From Flavobacterium enshiense (GTDB taxonomy: Bacteria; Bacteroidota; Bacteroidia; Flavobacteriales; Flavobacteriaceae), in the NCBI RefSeq assembly GCF_022836875.1, contig NZ_CP090376.1:1-64000 (forward strand): a DNA stretch of 64,000 nucleotides. Direction: 5' to 3'. The notes beneath the pieces are model-generated. The model saw only the letters and a program-made list of their open reading frames with translations. It was not told the origin of the DNA and ran no database searches. Made by a program: the position numbers and the translations under genes. Shown here piece by piece: positions 55,832-64,000 of this stretch (positions are counted from its first letter, which is position 1; each line of letters starts with the position of its first letter).

Positions 55832-56611
55832 TTATTGTCTAACTAAAACCCATGTCTTATTAACGTGTGAAGCAACACCGCCAATAGTTACATTATTGAA
55901 AGTTAGATTTCCATTATCTTCTACTTTTCCTTTTACCGGACCACCGTTTGCACCGGTCATCGCATTACTTGCTTGGTATTCCCAATCAACGATTTCCAAT
56001 TCTTTACAAACGTCAGAAAACTGCCACCAATAATAGTTTAAATAAGGTACAAAATCACCTTCATAAACATTTGGAGCTATTTTAACAATATTAACATCAA
56101 TTTGTCCATTCCAATTGTAAACACCTTCCAGGTTTGTTGGACAACCAACAAAAACAACTTTAACAGTTTGATATTGAGCACCAATAACAGAATCAGACGT
56201 ATCAACCAATTTCAAAATCAATTCTGTTTTTTTAATTGGGTCTAAATTATCTGTGTTTACAGTAATAGGAAGCGTAACAAAAGAACCTCCGGCAGGAATC
56301 GTAATCTTACGAGTATCATCCACAAAATTAAATTCATCTCCCTCAACAGCTGTAGAGTTCACTAAATCCACCTCATATGTCATATTTATAGAAGATGTAG
56401 GGTAGTCACCATTACCACGTCCGATAAGTGCAACTTTAACTCCTTGGTCTTCTACAGGACCAATATGTTCAAAATAGGCCATATTCACAGTTGACTTTGC
56501 GAAACCAACAATTTTTGGCCCTTCATTAAGAACATGTTCTGATCTGATATCGTCATCAGTACAAGCAAATCCAAGAGATGCCAGGATGATTAAAGACATT
56601 AACTTTTTCAT
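55832..56611 (-). CDS. SusCD-associated lipoprotein of unknown function
   Basis: 259-residue lipoprotein: lipobox SLGFAC followed by TDDD, an acidic surface-export-type signal. The middle (about 35-155) reads like a beta-sandwich with a Calx-beta-like pattern (VEGDEFNFVDDTRKITIPAGGS, ILKLVDTS). The C-terminal third has a compact domain with two cysteines and many aromatic residues (YLNYYWWQFSDVCKELEIVDW). Family not recognised with certainty. Third gene of the operon; 23 bases to SusD and 22 to the last gene. Confidence 0.78.
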   Translation of the reverse strand: MKKLMSLIILASLGFACTDDDIRSEHVLNEGPKIVGFAKSTVNMAYFEHIGPVEDQGVKVALIGRGNGDYPTSSINMTYEVDLVNSTAVEGDEFNFVDDTRKITIPAGGSFVTLPITVNTDNLDPIKKTELILKLVDTSDSVIGAQYQTVKVVFVGCPTNLEGVYNWNGQIDVNIVKIAPNVYEGDFVPYLNYYWWQFSDVCKELEIVDWEYQASNAMTGANGGPVKGKVEDNGNLTFNNVTIGGVASHVNKTWVLVRQ

Positions 56612-56634
56612 AATTCTATGTATTTTTTATTTAA

Positions 56635-58182
56635 TTAGTTTCTAAACCAGAAAGGAGCCGTGTTGTACGCATCCGATATGCTCTGAACAGGTACGTTAGC
56701 ACTGTTACTAGCGTACTCAGAAATAGGATACATTAAACGACGTGGTTTTTCGTTTGTCGGTGTAGTCGAATTTAATGGCATAGGAATAACTTCATCAATC
56801 AACGGTCTTCCGTTTTTACGAGCTCTTGTATACTCGATGAAGATTTCTGCTCCATTGATACCATTCAAAGCAACATCCTTTTGGTAGAAAATAGCCTCCA
56901 ATTGCTCCTCACTAGTTGCTCCCGGAGCGCCATATCCTTTTCCAACTACTCCATTAATCAGAGAAATATAAGCTGGAGCACCAGTTGCAACGAATGTTGT
57001 AAAAGAAGCAGTAATAGCCTGGTTAAATAATGTTTGAGGAGTACCTGGCAAATATCCTCTGTGAGCTGCCTCTGCTTGTAACAACAAACTTTCTGCACGC
57101 AACATCATGTATCCGTCTTGTCCATTATCCCTCACTAAGCCTGGGCCCAATGAAGAAATAGCACCTGGCGCTGTACCTCCACCGTTTAATGCAGACTGGT
57201 CACCCTGGATAACCCCAGTAATATCTGTTCCAGAAACAGGAGCGAAGATTCTTGCTCTTCTTCCGTCAGCAGTAGAATTTAATTGTCCAGCGATGTGCGC
57301 AGAAGCTCTTCTGAAATTGAATGCCTGTCTGTAAACGAATTGATTACTTGAATTTTTCTTTAATTCAACCATTAAGTTCATCCAAGGATTTTGTCTTGAA
57401 TCACTTCCGCTTGAATATCCAGGATTAATAATAACATCAGCTTCTACGAAAAGAGCACCATTCAATTTAGCAAATTCGTCAGTTATGTATTGTTTAATAA
57501 CCGGATCCGCTTCAGCCACTTCAGACTGTCTCAATAAAATTCTTAGTTTCAATGTGTTAGCAAATCTAACCCAACCAGCCATGTCTCCTTTTAAGATAAC
57601 ATCTTCAGTACCAACAACTTTAGCACCAGGAACAGGATTTTGGATTGTATTGATTGCAGCATCTAATTGCACAATTAAATCTTTGTAAATCTCTTGGTCA
57701 TCATCATATTTAGGAGTCACATTGGCCATACCCTTATGAGCCTCAGAATAAGGCACGTCCCCATAAAGGTCAACTAAATATTGAAAATAGAAAGCTTTAC
57801 AAATTTTTGCAATCGCTTTGTGGTTATCAAATCCTTGAGCAGGGTGATTAATAATCTTAGAGTATAAACCAGTACCTCTGTATAGACCATCCCAAACATC
57901 ATCATAGAAATTGTTACTCACGAAGATTCCAAATTCTTCAGCATACCCACCAGTGAAAGAGTTAACGTTTGCACCCCAGTTATTCATGAATACGTTACCA
58001 TACTCATTCATACGTCTTGTCAAATTTCTATAAGAATCAGACTGCGCTGCAGCTAAAGATAAATCAGGTGTAACTGCGTTCCCGTCAGCATTATTTGGAG
58101 ACTTATTTATATCCAAATAATCACTACAAGAAAATAGCATAAAACCAGCTATTAACGGTAATATAAATTTAATTCTTTTCAT
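56635..58182 (-). CDS. SusD/RagB-family substrate-binding lipoprotein (SusD-like_2)
   Basis: 515 residues. Lipobox FMLFSC then SDYLDINKSPNNAD, the start typical of SusD homologues; TPR-like helical repeats follow (FYFQYLVDLYGDVPYSEAHKG is a hallmark). It sits as a lid on the SusC channel and binds the nutrient. It closely matches the SusD-like_2 subgroup. Cotranscribed after susC (10-base gap). Substrate (glycan or peptide) not predictable, and no glycoside hydrolase is in the cluster. Confidence 0.93.
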   Translation of the reverse strand: MKRIKFILPLIAGFMLFSCSDYLDINKSPNNADGNAVTPDLSLAAAQSDSYRNLTRRMNEYGNVFMNNWGANVNSFTGGYAEEFGIFVSNNFYDDVWDGLYRGTGLYSKIINHPAQGFDNHKAIAKICKAFYFQYLVDLYGDVPYSEAHKGMANVTPKYDDDQEIYKDLIVQLDAAINTIQNPVPGAKVVGTEDVILKGDMAGWVRFANTLKLRILLRQSEVAEADPVIKQYITDEFAKLNGALFVEADVIINPGYSSGSDSRQNPWMNLMVELKKNSSNQFVYRQAFNFRRASAHIAGQLNSTADGRRARIFAPVSGTDITGVIQGDQSALNGGGTAPGAISSLGPGLVRDNGQDGYMMLRAESLLLQAEAAHRGYLPGTPQTLFNQAITASFTTFVATGAPAYISLINGVVGKGYGAPGATSEEQLEAIFYQKDVALNGINGAEIFIEYTRARKNGRPLIDEVIPMPLNSTTPTNEKPRRLMYPISEYASNSANVPVQSISDAYNTAPFWFRN

Positions 58183-58192
58183 TTTTCTTTAA

Positions 58193-61100
58193 TTAAAAAG
58201 TTAGGTTAACATTGAAACCGAAAGTTCTGGTTGCAGGATATTGACCTGTAACTGCAATACCTTGATCATTTCCACTTGTTCTAGATTGCTCCGGATCACT
58301 GTATCCTCTGTTCTCTTTAGGTAATACAGTCAATGGATTTCTTGCATTAACACCGAAACGTAATGAAGTCAAACCAGCTCTTTCAATCATTTTAGTCGGT
58401 AAAGCGTAGCTTAAAGCTAACTCTCTAATTTTAAATGCAGTAGCATCTAAAACCATATTTTCAGGTGTATTACTGTACTCGTTAGAGAAATAGTTCAAAT
58501 AAGAAGTATATGTATTTCCTCCTGTCACTACAGTATTGTTAGGATCATCATAAACTCCGTCTTTATCTAAATCTGTAACTGAATTAGGGAAGATAAATCC
58601 TGTACGACCTCCTTCAGCAGACTCTACTAAGTGACCTGACCAAGACAACCAGTCTTTAGTACCTGACCAGAATTGGTGTCCTGTTCTGTAATCCATTACC
58701 GCAGATAAACGAATTCCTTTGTATTCCACTGAACCATTGTAGTTGATGATATAATCTGGAGTAGCTTTTCCTAAGATTTTGTAGTCACCAGTTTTAATAG
58801 GGTTACCTGTAGTAGGATCAATCTTTACTCTACCTTGACCATCTCTTTCGTAAGCAATACCTTTAATTAAAGGGAATTCTTCTCCTTCTTCAGCAAAGAT
58901 ACCAACACCGTTTCCAGAGTCATTAAACAATGCAATTGATTTTGCATCTGGAGCCGCTTTGTCTACAACCGATTTAGAGTGAGAATAAGAAATTCTGTTT
59001 TCCCAAGCAAAGTTTTCATTTCTGATAGGCGCAAAACCTAACTCGATTTCAAAACCATCAGTTGTCATTTCACCAACATTTGTCAATACACTTGAAATAC
59101 CTGAAGCAGCAGAAACACTTCTTCTAGTGATCAAATCATCAGTTTTCGTATTAAAGTATGCAGCTTCTAAAGTAATTCTATCTTTAAGGAATCCAAAATT
59201 ACCACCAATTTCAAAAGTTTTCATAAACTCAGGTTTGATATCATTAGCAATCGGAGTCTGAGTATAAGTAAAAGAGTTCAACGCTCCAAATGGATATCCT
59301 GTAGAAGGACCATAAAGATCATTTGTTCCGTAAGCATCTACAGCTGAAGTATTACCAACCACGATATAGTTACCGTAAAGTTTAGCATAGTTCAATACAC
59401 TGTTATTGTTCAAGACATCAAGTTTTGTAGGAATAAACGAAACCCCAACAGATGGATAGAAATAATTATCTTTCTCAGTCTCTGTCATTGTAGAGTTCCA
59501 GTCGTTTCTTGCTGTTACGTTAAGGTTTAAGAAATCTTTATATCCTAAATCTACGTTACCAAAAAATGCAAATCTTCTTTGTCTAGAGAAACCATTACCT
59601 CTTCTAACCTCACCTGTAACGTTTGAAATATTGTACAAACCTGGAATAGTCAAGTTATCCCCTCCAACACTTGTAGATTGAGTGTAAACATCCTGAATAT
59701 TGTTACCAATGTTGGCTCTTAAACTAAGATCCTCAGTCAGCATATAGTCAAAGTTAATCAACAAATCACCATAATATCTTCTTGAGTTTGAATTAGCTGA
59801 ATCGAAAGTAGAAACAATAGTCTGATTACCTCCACCAACTTGTATTTGGTCAACATAACCATTAGTATGCGACATAGAGTTAGCTGCTGTAGTCTGAACG
59901 TTAGCTACATAGTTAACATTAATGTTTTTATTAAATTCATAGTTTAATGTAGCAATTCCAGTCCAAAAATCAGATCTGTTAGTATTACGAACATTATCTC
60001 TTAACCAATAAGGGTTGTTGTAGTAAGAAGTCCAGTGACCTGCATTTCCTGAATGCTCAAAACGCTCTACCGGAATGTTAGAAGCCGTTTGTAATAAATC
60101 TGTAAACAAACCTGAAGAAGTAGTCTCAGTTCTTTGAGTTACATAAATAACATTTCCTTCAACTGTCCATTTACCAAACTTTCTTCCTCCTTTGAATGAG
60201 AATGTACTTCTGTTCAACTCATCACCATCAACTACGAATTCCGTTTTCTGGTTGTTAGCCGACATCAAAGCATATCCATCTTCCAAAGTACCTCCACTGA
60301 TAGACACACCATTTTGCATGATAGTACCAGTTTCAAAGAATTCTTTGATATTATCTTTAATTGATGAATAAGGGGCCATGATGTACGAACCATCAGCCTG
60401 CTGCATACCAACAGATCTGATCATACCATCAAATTCTGCTCCCCAACCACCGTTCTCATAAGTAACATGCTGACCATTCCAACCCTGACCATAACGTCTT
60501 TGTCTTTGTGGAACATACGCTACTTCTTCGAAGTCAATTGCAGAGTTTACTGCCACATTTAACTTACCGCTTTTAGCTCCTTTTTTGGTTGTAACAATGA
60601 TTACACCATTAACACCTTGCTCTCCGTACAAAGCAGCACCTTGTGCTCCTTTTAAGATGTTTGTTGATTCAATAATATCCGGAGCAATTGACTGCAAAAC
60701 ACCTGCAGTAGAGATAACGTTATCAATTACAACCAAAGCTTGGTTATTACCTGTAATTGAACGGTTACCACGCAACACGATACGAGTAGTTGAATTCACT
60801 CCAGTGTTTGTAGTATTAATTTGCAAACCAGCAACTTTACCAGCTAACGACTGAACAACGTTCGGGTTAGCCGCCTGAGTTAACTCTTTTGCTTTTACCT
60901 GCTGAGAAGACGAAGTAATTTCATCTACTCTCTTTTTAATACCAACAGCAGTAACAACAACATTCTCTAATGTTGTAGACTCTGCAGCCATAGCAACATT
61001 CATTTTGTTTGATGACCCAACTGTCATCGTAGATTCTTTCATACCAATGAAAGTAAACACTAAAACTTCGCCAGTTTTAGCCTTGATGGAATAATTACCA

Positions 61101-61270
61101 TCCATGTCAGTTTGTGTTCCGCGAGTTGTACCTTTAACAACAACGCTTACACCTGGCAACGGCAACCCTCCTTCGGTTACTGTACCAGTGATAGTTTTCT
61201 CCTGTGCGAAGGAAAACTGCATTGAAAACGCCAGCAATAGCGCAAAAATCCATTTAAACTTCGATCTCAT
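58193..61270 (-). CDS. SusC/RagA-family TonB-linked outer-membrane receptor
   Basis: 1025 residues. Signal peptide (about 1-22, SFAQ), a carboxypeptidase-regulatory-like domain (about 25-105: ITGTVTEGGLPLPGVSVVVKG), the TonB-dependent plug (about 115-230: VVVTAVGIKKRVDE, LAGKVAGLQINT, IVLRGNRSITG) and a 22-stranded barrel ending in FGFNVNLTF. Energy from TonB drives uptake of the ligand bound by SusD. First gene of a four-gene operon. No sigma/anti-sigma or two-component regulator is adjacent, so regulation is not evident. Confidence 0.96.
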   Translation of the reverse strand: MRSKFKWIFALLLAFSMQFSFAQEKTITGTVTEGGLPLPGVSVVVKGTTRGTQTDMDGNYSIKAKTGEVLVFTFIGMKESTMTVGSSNKMNVAMAAESTTLENVVVTAVGIKKRVDEITSSSQQVKAKELTQAANPNVVQSLAGKVAGLQINTTNTGVNSTTRIVLRGNRSITGNNQALVVIDNVISTAGVLQSIAPDIIESTNILKGAQGAALYGEQGVNGVIIVTTKKGAKSGKLNVAVNSAIDFEEVAYVPQRQRRYGQGWNGQHVTYENGGWGAEFDGMIRSVGMQQADGSYIMAPYSSIKDNIKEFFETGTIMQNGVSISGGTLEDGYALMSANNQKTEFVVDGDELNRSTFSFKGGRKFGKWTVEGNVIYVTQRTETTSSGLFTDLLQTASNIPVERFEHSGNAGHWTSYYNNPYWLRDNVRNTNRSDFWTGIATLNYEFNKNINVNYVANVQTTAANSMSHTNGYVDQIQVGGGNQTIVSTFDSANSNSRRYYGDLLINFDYMLTEDLSLRANIGNNIQDVYTQSTSVGGDNLTIPGLYNISNVTGEVRRGNGFSRQRRFAFFGNVDLGYKDFLNLNVTARNDWNSTMTETEKDNYFYPSVGVSFIPTKLDVLNNNSVLNYAKLYGNYIVVGNTSAVDAYGTNDLYGPSTGYPFGALNSFTYTQTPIANDIKPEFMKTFEIGGNFGFLKDRITLEAAYFNTKTDDLITRRSVSAASGISSVLTNVGEMTTDGFEIELGFAPIRNENFAWENRISYSHSKSVVDKAAPDAKSIALFNDSGNGVGIFAEEGEEFPLIKGIAYERDGQGRVKIDPTTGNPIKTGDYKILGKATPDYIINYNGSVEYKGIRLSAVMDYRTGHQFWSGTKDWLSWSGHLVESAEGGRTGFIFPNSVTDLDKDGVYDDPNNTVVTGGNTYTSYLNYFSNEYSNTPENMVLDATAFKIRELALSYALPTKMIERAGLTSLRFGVNARNPLTVLPKENRGYSDPEQSRTSGNDQGIAVTGQYPATRTFGFNVNLTF

Positions 61271-61447
61271 ACTGAATTTATTTGAGTTAGTTATTTCGCA
61301 AACTTCTTAATAATTTCTTAAATAACCAAATATTACTACAGAATTATATTATTTAACACTTGTTAAATATTTTATGAAATAAAAACAAAATAGCCAACAA
61401 ACTAATACTTAGAATACAAACATTACAACAATCAGCCCACATTTTTG

Positions 61448-61455
61448 TACTTTTG
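61448..61455 (+). promoter_or_regulatory. -7 element of rnhB
   Basis: TACTTTTG, 12 bases before the rnhB ATG. It overlaps an in-frame TTG that might otherwise be taken as a start. Confidence 0.5.
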
Positions 61456-61467
61456 CAAAAACAAAAA

Positions 61468-62067
61468 ATGCTACTCAAAAATTTTTCCGATTATTTATTT
61501 GAAGCCGGCACTGATGAAGCAGGACGAGGTTGTTTGGCCGGACCGGTAACCGCTGCCGCAGTAATTCTTCCCGAAGGTTTTACCTCAAACCTACTGAACG
61601 ACTCGAAACAACTTTCAGAAAAAAACAGAGAAAAGCTTAAACCCATCATAGAACAAGAAGCCCTTACTTATAAGGTTATACATCTGGAGCCAGAGATCAT
61701 TGACAAGATCAACATCCTGAACGCTTCTATCAAAGCCATGCAGGAATGCATCGTAAACCTAAATCCAACCCCGGAATATATTATTGTAGACGGCAACCGG
61801 TTCAAAGCCGTTAACAGCATACCCCATAGCTGTATTGTCAAAGGAGACAGCAAATATCTAAGCATTGCTGCCGCCTCTGTTTTAGCAAAAACTTACAGAG
61901 ACGAATACATGAACAGAATCCACGAAGAATTCCCGATGTACAATTGGAAAAAAAACAAAGGCTATCCTACTGCAGAACACAGAGAAGCCATTCTTAAATA
62001 CGGGGTAACCAAATACCACCGACTATCGTTCCGTTTATTACCGGAGCAGCTGAAACTGGATTTTTAA
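61468..62067 (+). CDS. rnhB: Ribonuclease HII
   Basis: 199 residues from the ATG at 61468. The frame extends five codons upstream to a TTG at 61453, but that lies inside the -7 element, so the ATG is chosen. Degrades RNA in RNA-DNA hybrids and removes single ribonucleotides. Active-site residues: Asp16 and Glu17 in TDEAGRG, Asp in VDGN (about 108) and a later Asp in [19 protein letters not shown] is typical. Confidence 0.96.
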   Translation: MLLKNFSDYLFEAGTDEAGRGCLAGPVTAAAVILPEGFTSNLLNDSKQLSEKNREKLKPIIEQEALTYKVIHLEPEIIDKINILNASIKAMQECIVNLNPTPEYIIVDGNRFKAVNSIPHSCIVKGDSKYLSIAAASVLAKTYRDEYMNRIHEEFPMYNWKKNKGYPTAEHREAILKYGVTKYHRLSFRLLPEQLKLDF

Positions 62068-62168
62068 AAAGAGAGACAAGATACAAGAAGAAAAAGTCAA
62101 AAAAATTTCCACCTATATATATAATCAAAAAACTGCTTTTGATTTTTTTTTAATTAATTATGGAGCAA

Positions 62169-62861
62169 CTAAACTATTTGCGCCTCGAATAAGTCAGCAA
62201 AATGCTTCACTATTTTCTGTTTCACCTCGTTTTCATCAACAGCCCTTCCCAGCTCCACATGCATTGAAGTTACCGCCTTGCCTTTTATACCACACGGAAT
62301 AATATTATCGAAATACCCCAAATCGGCATTAACATTTAGTGCAAAACCATGCATGGTCACCCAACGGGAAGCGCGAACTCCCATTGCACAAATTTTTCTG
62401 GCAAACGGTGTCCCCACACCCAGCCATACCCCAGTTTCACCTTGGCTTCTTTCAGACTGAAGACCGTATTCAGCTAAAGTAAGAATTATTGCTTCTTCCA
62501 ACAAGCGAAGGTATTTATGTATATCGGTAAAGAAATTTTCCAGATCCAAAATAGGATAACCTACAATCTGACCCGGACCGTGATAGGTAATATCCCCTCC
62601 CCGGTTTATTTTATAGAAAGTCGCTCCTTTTTCCGCCAGTTGCTTTTCATTCAGAAGCAAATTAGACAAATCACCACTTTTCCCTAACGTATATACATGC
62701 GGATGCTCAACAAACAAAAAATGGTTTGGCGTGTCAATTTCGGGATTTTCCCGCTTGGCCATTTTTCGGGAAACAATATCAGCAAAAAGTTCTTCCTGAA
62801 AATCCCAGGTAACCTTATAATCTTTCTGACCCAAATCCTGCAGCTGTACTTTCTTATTCAT
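62169..62861 (-). CDS. lipB: Octanoyltransferase LipB
   Basis: 230 residues. Transfers octanoyl from acyl carrier protein to lipoyl-dependent enzymes, first step of lipoate synthesis. The catalytic Cys and Lys are in ARKICAMGVRAS (about 150-161); INRGGDITYHGPGQIVGYPI and HGFALNVN are diagnostic. It starts 12 bases after the lipoprotein gene at 62874, so they are probably cotranscribed. lipA is not in the window. Confidence 0.96.
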   Translation of the reverse strand: MNKKVQLQDLGQKDYKVTWDFQEELFADIVSRKMAKRENPEIDTPNHFLFVEHPHVYTLGKSGDLSNLLLNEKQLAEKGATFYKINRGGDITYHGPGQIVGYPILDLENFFTDIHKYLRLLEEAIILTLAEYGLQSERSQGETGVWLGVGTPFARKICAMGVRASRWVTMHGFALNVNADLGYFDNIIPCGIKGKAVTSMHVELGRAVDENEVKQKIVKHFADLFEAQIV

Positions 62862-62873
62862 ATATATTATAGA

Positions 62874-63680
62874 CTATTCTAATTCGACATCAAAATTCAA
62901 ACCTTTCCCTTCCATATACTCTTTCATAGAACACGTCAGGGTTACCGATTTTTTATTGTCACTTATTTTTGCATTAGGCGCCGACACTTTTTTTACTTTT
63001 TTCGGAAATTCCACCACCATTATATAATCAGACTCCTGCCAAATCATTTCCATCGATTGACTCATCGTATTGGAAAGCTCCTCAACCTCTTCTTCATTGG
63101 CCCCCAATTTTTTTGCTTCTTTTTTATATTCCGATTGGATTTGCTCTTTTTCCATCACCGAAACTTTCTTACTGAATTTCTTCCCGTCGAAAACATAATG
63201 AGTTATACTCTCATTTTTCGGCATTGTGCCTGACGCAGCATCTTTCCCCATAGGATTAATATCTGAAATCGCATTTACCGGCGAAACCATCTGCCTTAAT
63301 TCGGCAGTGTTTTTAAAATCGGCATACATATCAAAAACAAATGCTCCGTCCTTTTCATTCATCACCATATGACAGGTAAACTTCTCCATCGTTTTGATTT
63401 TTGCCTGTTCTTCTTTTGACAACTTGGCAATACTATCTTTCTTTAATTCATATAAAGAAGCCATAGTAAAAGTGGTATCAATATCCTTTGACTTACCGTC
63501 GGTCAATCCTGTCCCCATGCCCCCCATTTCTTTTCCAAGCATCGACATCATTTTAGACATATCAAAACGGTAATTGATTTTTCCCGACTGATCAGCATTG
63601 AAAGCTACACTTTCCGTCATTACACAACTTGTCAACGAAAAGGCAAAAGCAAGAAGCAGCAAAAGCCTACCTTTTTTCAT
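62874..63680 (-). CDS. Lipoprotein of unknown function
   Basis: 268 residues. Signal peptide with lipobox FSLTSC at about residues 14-19, then VMTESV. Rich in methionine and lysine, with MSMLGKEMGGMGTG in the front half, charged helices in the middle (EKEQIQSEYKKEAKKLGANEEEVEEL) and a beta-strand-rich end. No family recognised. The -7 box is at 63697, and lipB follows 12 bases later. Confident as a gene from its lipoprotein start and conserved codon pattern; role unknown. Confidence 0.8.
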   Translation of the reverse strand: MKKGRLLLLLAFAFSLTSCVMTESVAFNADQSGKINYRFDMSKMMSMLGKEMGGMGTGLTDGKSKDIDTTFTMASLYELKKDSIAKLSKEEQAKIKTMEKFTCHMVMNEKDGAFVFDMYADFKNTAELRQMVSPVNAISDINPMGKDAASGTMPKNESITHYVFDGKKFSKKVSVMEKEQIQSEYKKEAKKLGANEEEVEELSNTMSQSMEMIWQESDYIMVVEFPKKVKKVSAPNAKISDNKKSVTLTCSMKEYMEGKGLNFDVELE

Positions 63681-63696
63681 TTTTTAGAAATTTTCC

Positions 63697-63704
63697 CAAA
63701 AGTA
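63697..63704 (-). promoter_or_regulatory. -7 element of the lipoprotein-lipB transcript
   Basis: TACTTTTG on the minus strand, 16 bases before the ATG at 63680. Confidence 0.45.
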
Positions 63705-63721
63705 CAAAATAGTTTCCTAAG

Positions 63722-63812
63722 TAGCCCTGATGGGAGCGGCATCCTTTTCAAGCTGTTATTGAGGCTCTCGAAATAACCGGTTGAAAAGATATAGCGAACA
63801 GCAGGAAAAGGG
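63722..63812 (+). repeat. Structured repeat element, flavo-1-like (copy 2)
   Basis: AGCCCTGATGGGAGCGGCATC, then a long interrupted hairpin whose base pairs CTTTTCAA with TTGAAAAG and whose upper stem pairs GTTATT with AATAAC, then ATATAGCGAACAGCAGG. It shares the opening and the 3' ATA.AGCG block with the copy at 52705. Lies between two divergent promoters, upstream of both start sites. Confidence 0.65.
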
Positions 63813-63901
63813 ATTACAAAAAAGCCCTGGCCAATCCGCTTCAAATAATTAACAACTTCCAACAATCCTATTTTACGATTAAAAATTGATTCATTTTCAA
63901 A

Positions 63902-63932
63902 TTGCCTCATTTTCAAATTATATCTATCTTTG
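63902..63932 (+). promoter_or_regulatory. Promoter of lysS
   Basis: TTG (63902-63904), 20 bases, TATCTTTG (63925-63932), 23 bases before the ATG. Good match to the Bacteroidota consensus. Confidence 0.65.
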
Positions 63933-63955
63933 CACCCTTAAAATAACATAGAATT

Positions 63956-64000
63956 ATGCAACTTTCAGAACAAGAAATCATCAGAAGAGAGAAATTGGGC
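63956..64000 (+). CDS. lysS: Lysine-tRNA ligase, N-terminal 15 codons (cut by window end)
   Basis: The ATG at 63956 opens 15 codons reading MQLSEQEIIRREKLG to the end of the window. This is the usual start of flavobacterial LysS, the enzyme that charges tRNA-Lys. Only the extreme N-terminus is visible, so the assignment rests on this short stretch and on the good promoter just upstream. Confidence 0.72.
   Translation, partial: MQLSEQEIIRREKLG

Noticed and set aside
63677..63916. 79-residue minus-strand reading frame
   Set aside because: It is made of the structured repeat and promoter region; composition and position argue for chance.

Overview
The window looks like the first 64 kb of a Flavobacterium-type chromosome (phylum Bacteroidota). 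It opens on the first base of dnaA. The evidence for this assignment is low-GC DNA, promoters of the Bacteroidota type (TTG, about 19 bases, TAnnTTTG), a SusC/SusD operon, a protein with a type IX secretion C-terminal domain, DapF and two aconitases of flavobacterial type, and start sites that lack Shine-Dalgarno sequences with one striking exception (rpsU). It is mostly a core, syntenic region: no phage, insertion sequence, CRISPR array or rRNA gene is visible.

Layout. 1-2.6 kb (+): dnaA, a low-molecular-weight phosphotyrosine phosphatase and a tetrapyrrole-methylase-fold methyltransferase. 2.6-6.8 kb (-): dapF, a GNAT acetyltransferase, mltG, a DUF2279 protein and a lysozyme-like protein, i.e. 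cell-wall precursor and wall remodelling; three of these genes in a row appear to start with TTG. 7-11.4 kb (+): a DegP/HtrA protease, a long-form GAPDH, an esterase and an acetyltransferase. 11.4-24.7 kb (-): a sphingomyelinase-like lipoprotein, a LysM/NlpC-P60 wall hydrolase, a thioredoxin-fold protein without its cysteines, AcnA and AcnB side by side, then a MoxR ATPase downstream of two SurA-like periplasmic chaperones. 24.9-30.2 kb: release factor 3, a 71-residue surface-type mini-protein and a 1136-residue T9SS cargo protein.

30.4-45.6 kb (-) is the transcription/translation core, read in the order rpsU, xerC-like recombinase, hpf/raiA, tRNA-Thr(UGU), tRNA-Tyr, tRNA-Thr(GGU), tuf, tRNA-Trp, secE, nusG, rplK, rplA, rplJ, rplL, rpoB, rpoC, then a DUF3467 gene. 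This is the ancient tufB-rpoBC order. It is dotted with hairpins that probably set the ratio of the products.

45.8-52.6 kb holds an acyl-CoA dehydrogenase, a small operon (DUF2851, PspC, helix-hairpin-helix protein), a PNGase F-type glycoamidase and a cystathionine beta-synthase. 52.8-61.3 kb (-) holds a putative porin and a four-gene SusC-SusD-lipoprotein-lipoprotein uptake operon. 61.5-64 kb holds rnhB, lipB, a lipoprotein and the first 15 codons of lysS.

The points most worth a second look are the strong Shine-Dalgarno site of rpsU (a known flavobacterial autoregulation signal), two copies of a dispersed structured repeat (52.7 and 63.7 kb) that resembles the flavo-1 RNA motif, a tRNA/tuf promoter whose start site falls inside the terminator of the upstream operon, a TlpA-like protein with VPES in place of CPPC, a PNGase F with a GLPGLI-like N-terminal domain, and a 71-residue protein with an exosortase-like tail. 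I found no clearly undescribed multi-gene system.
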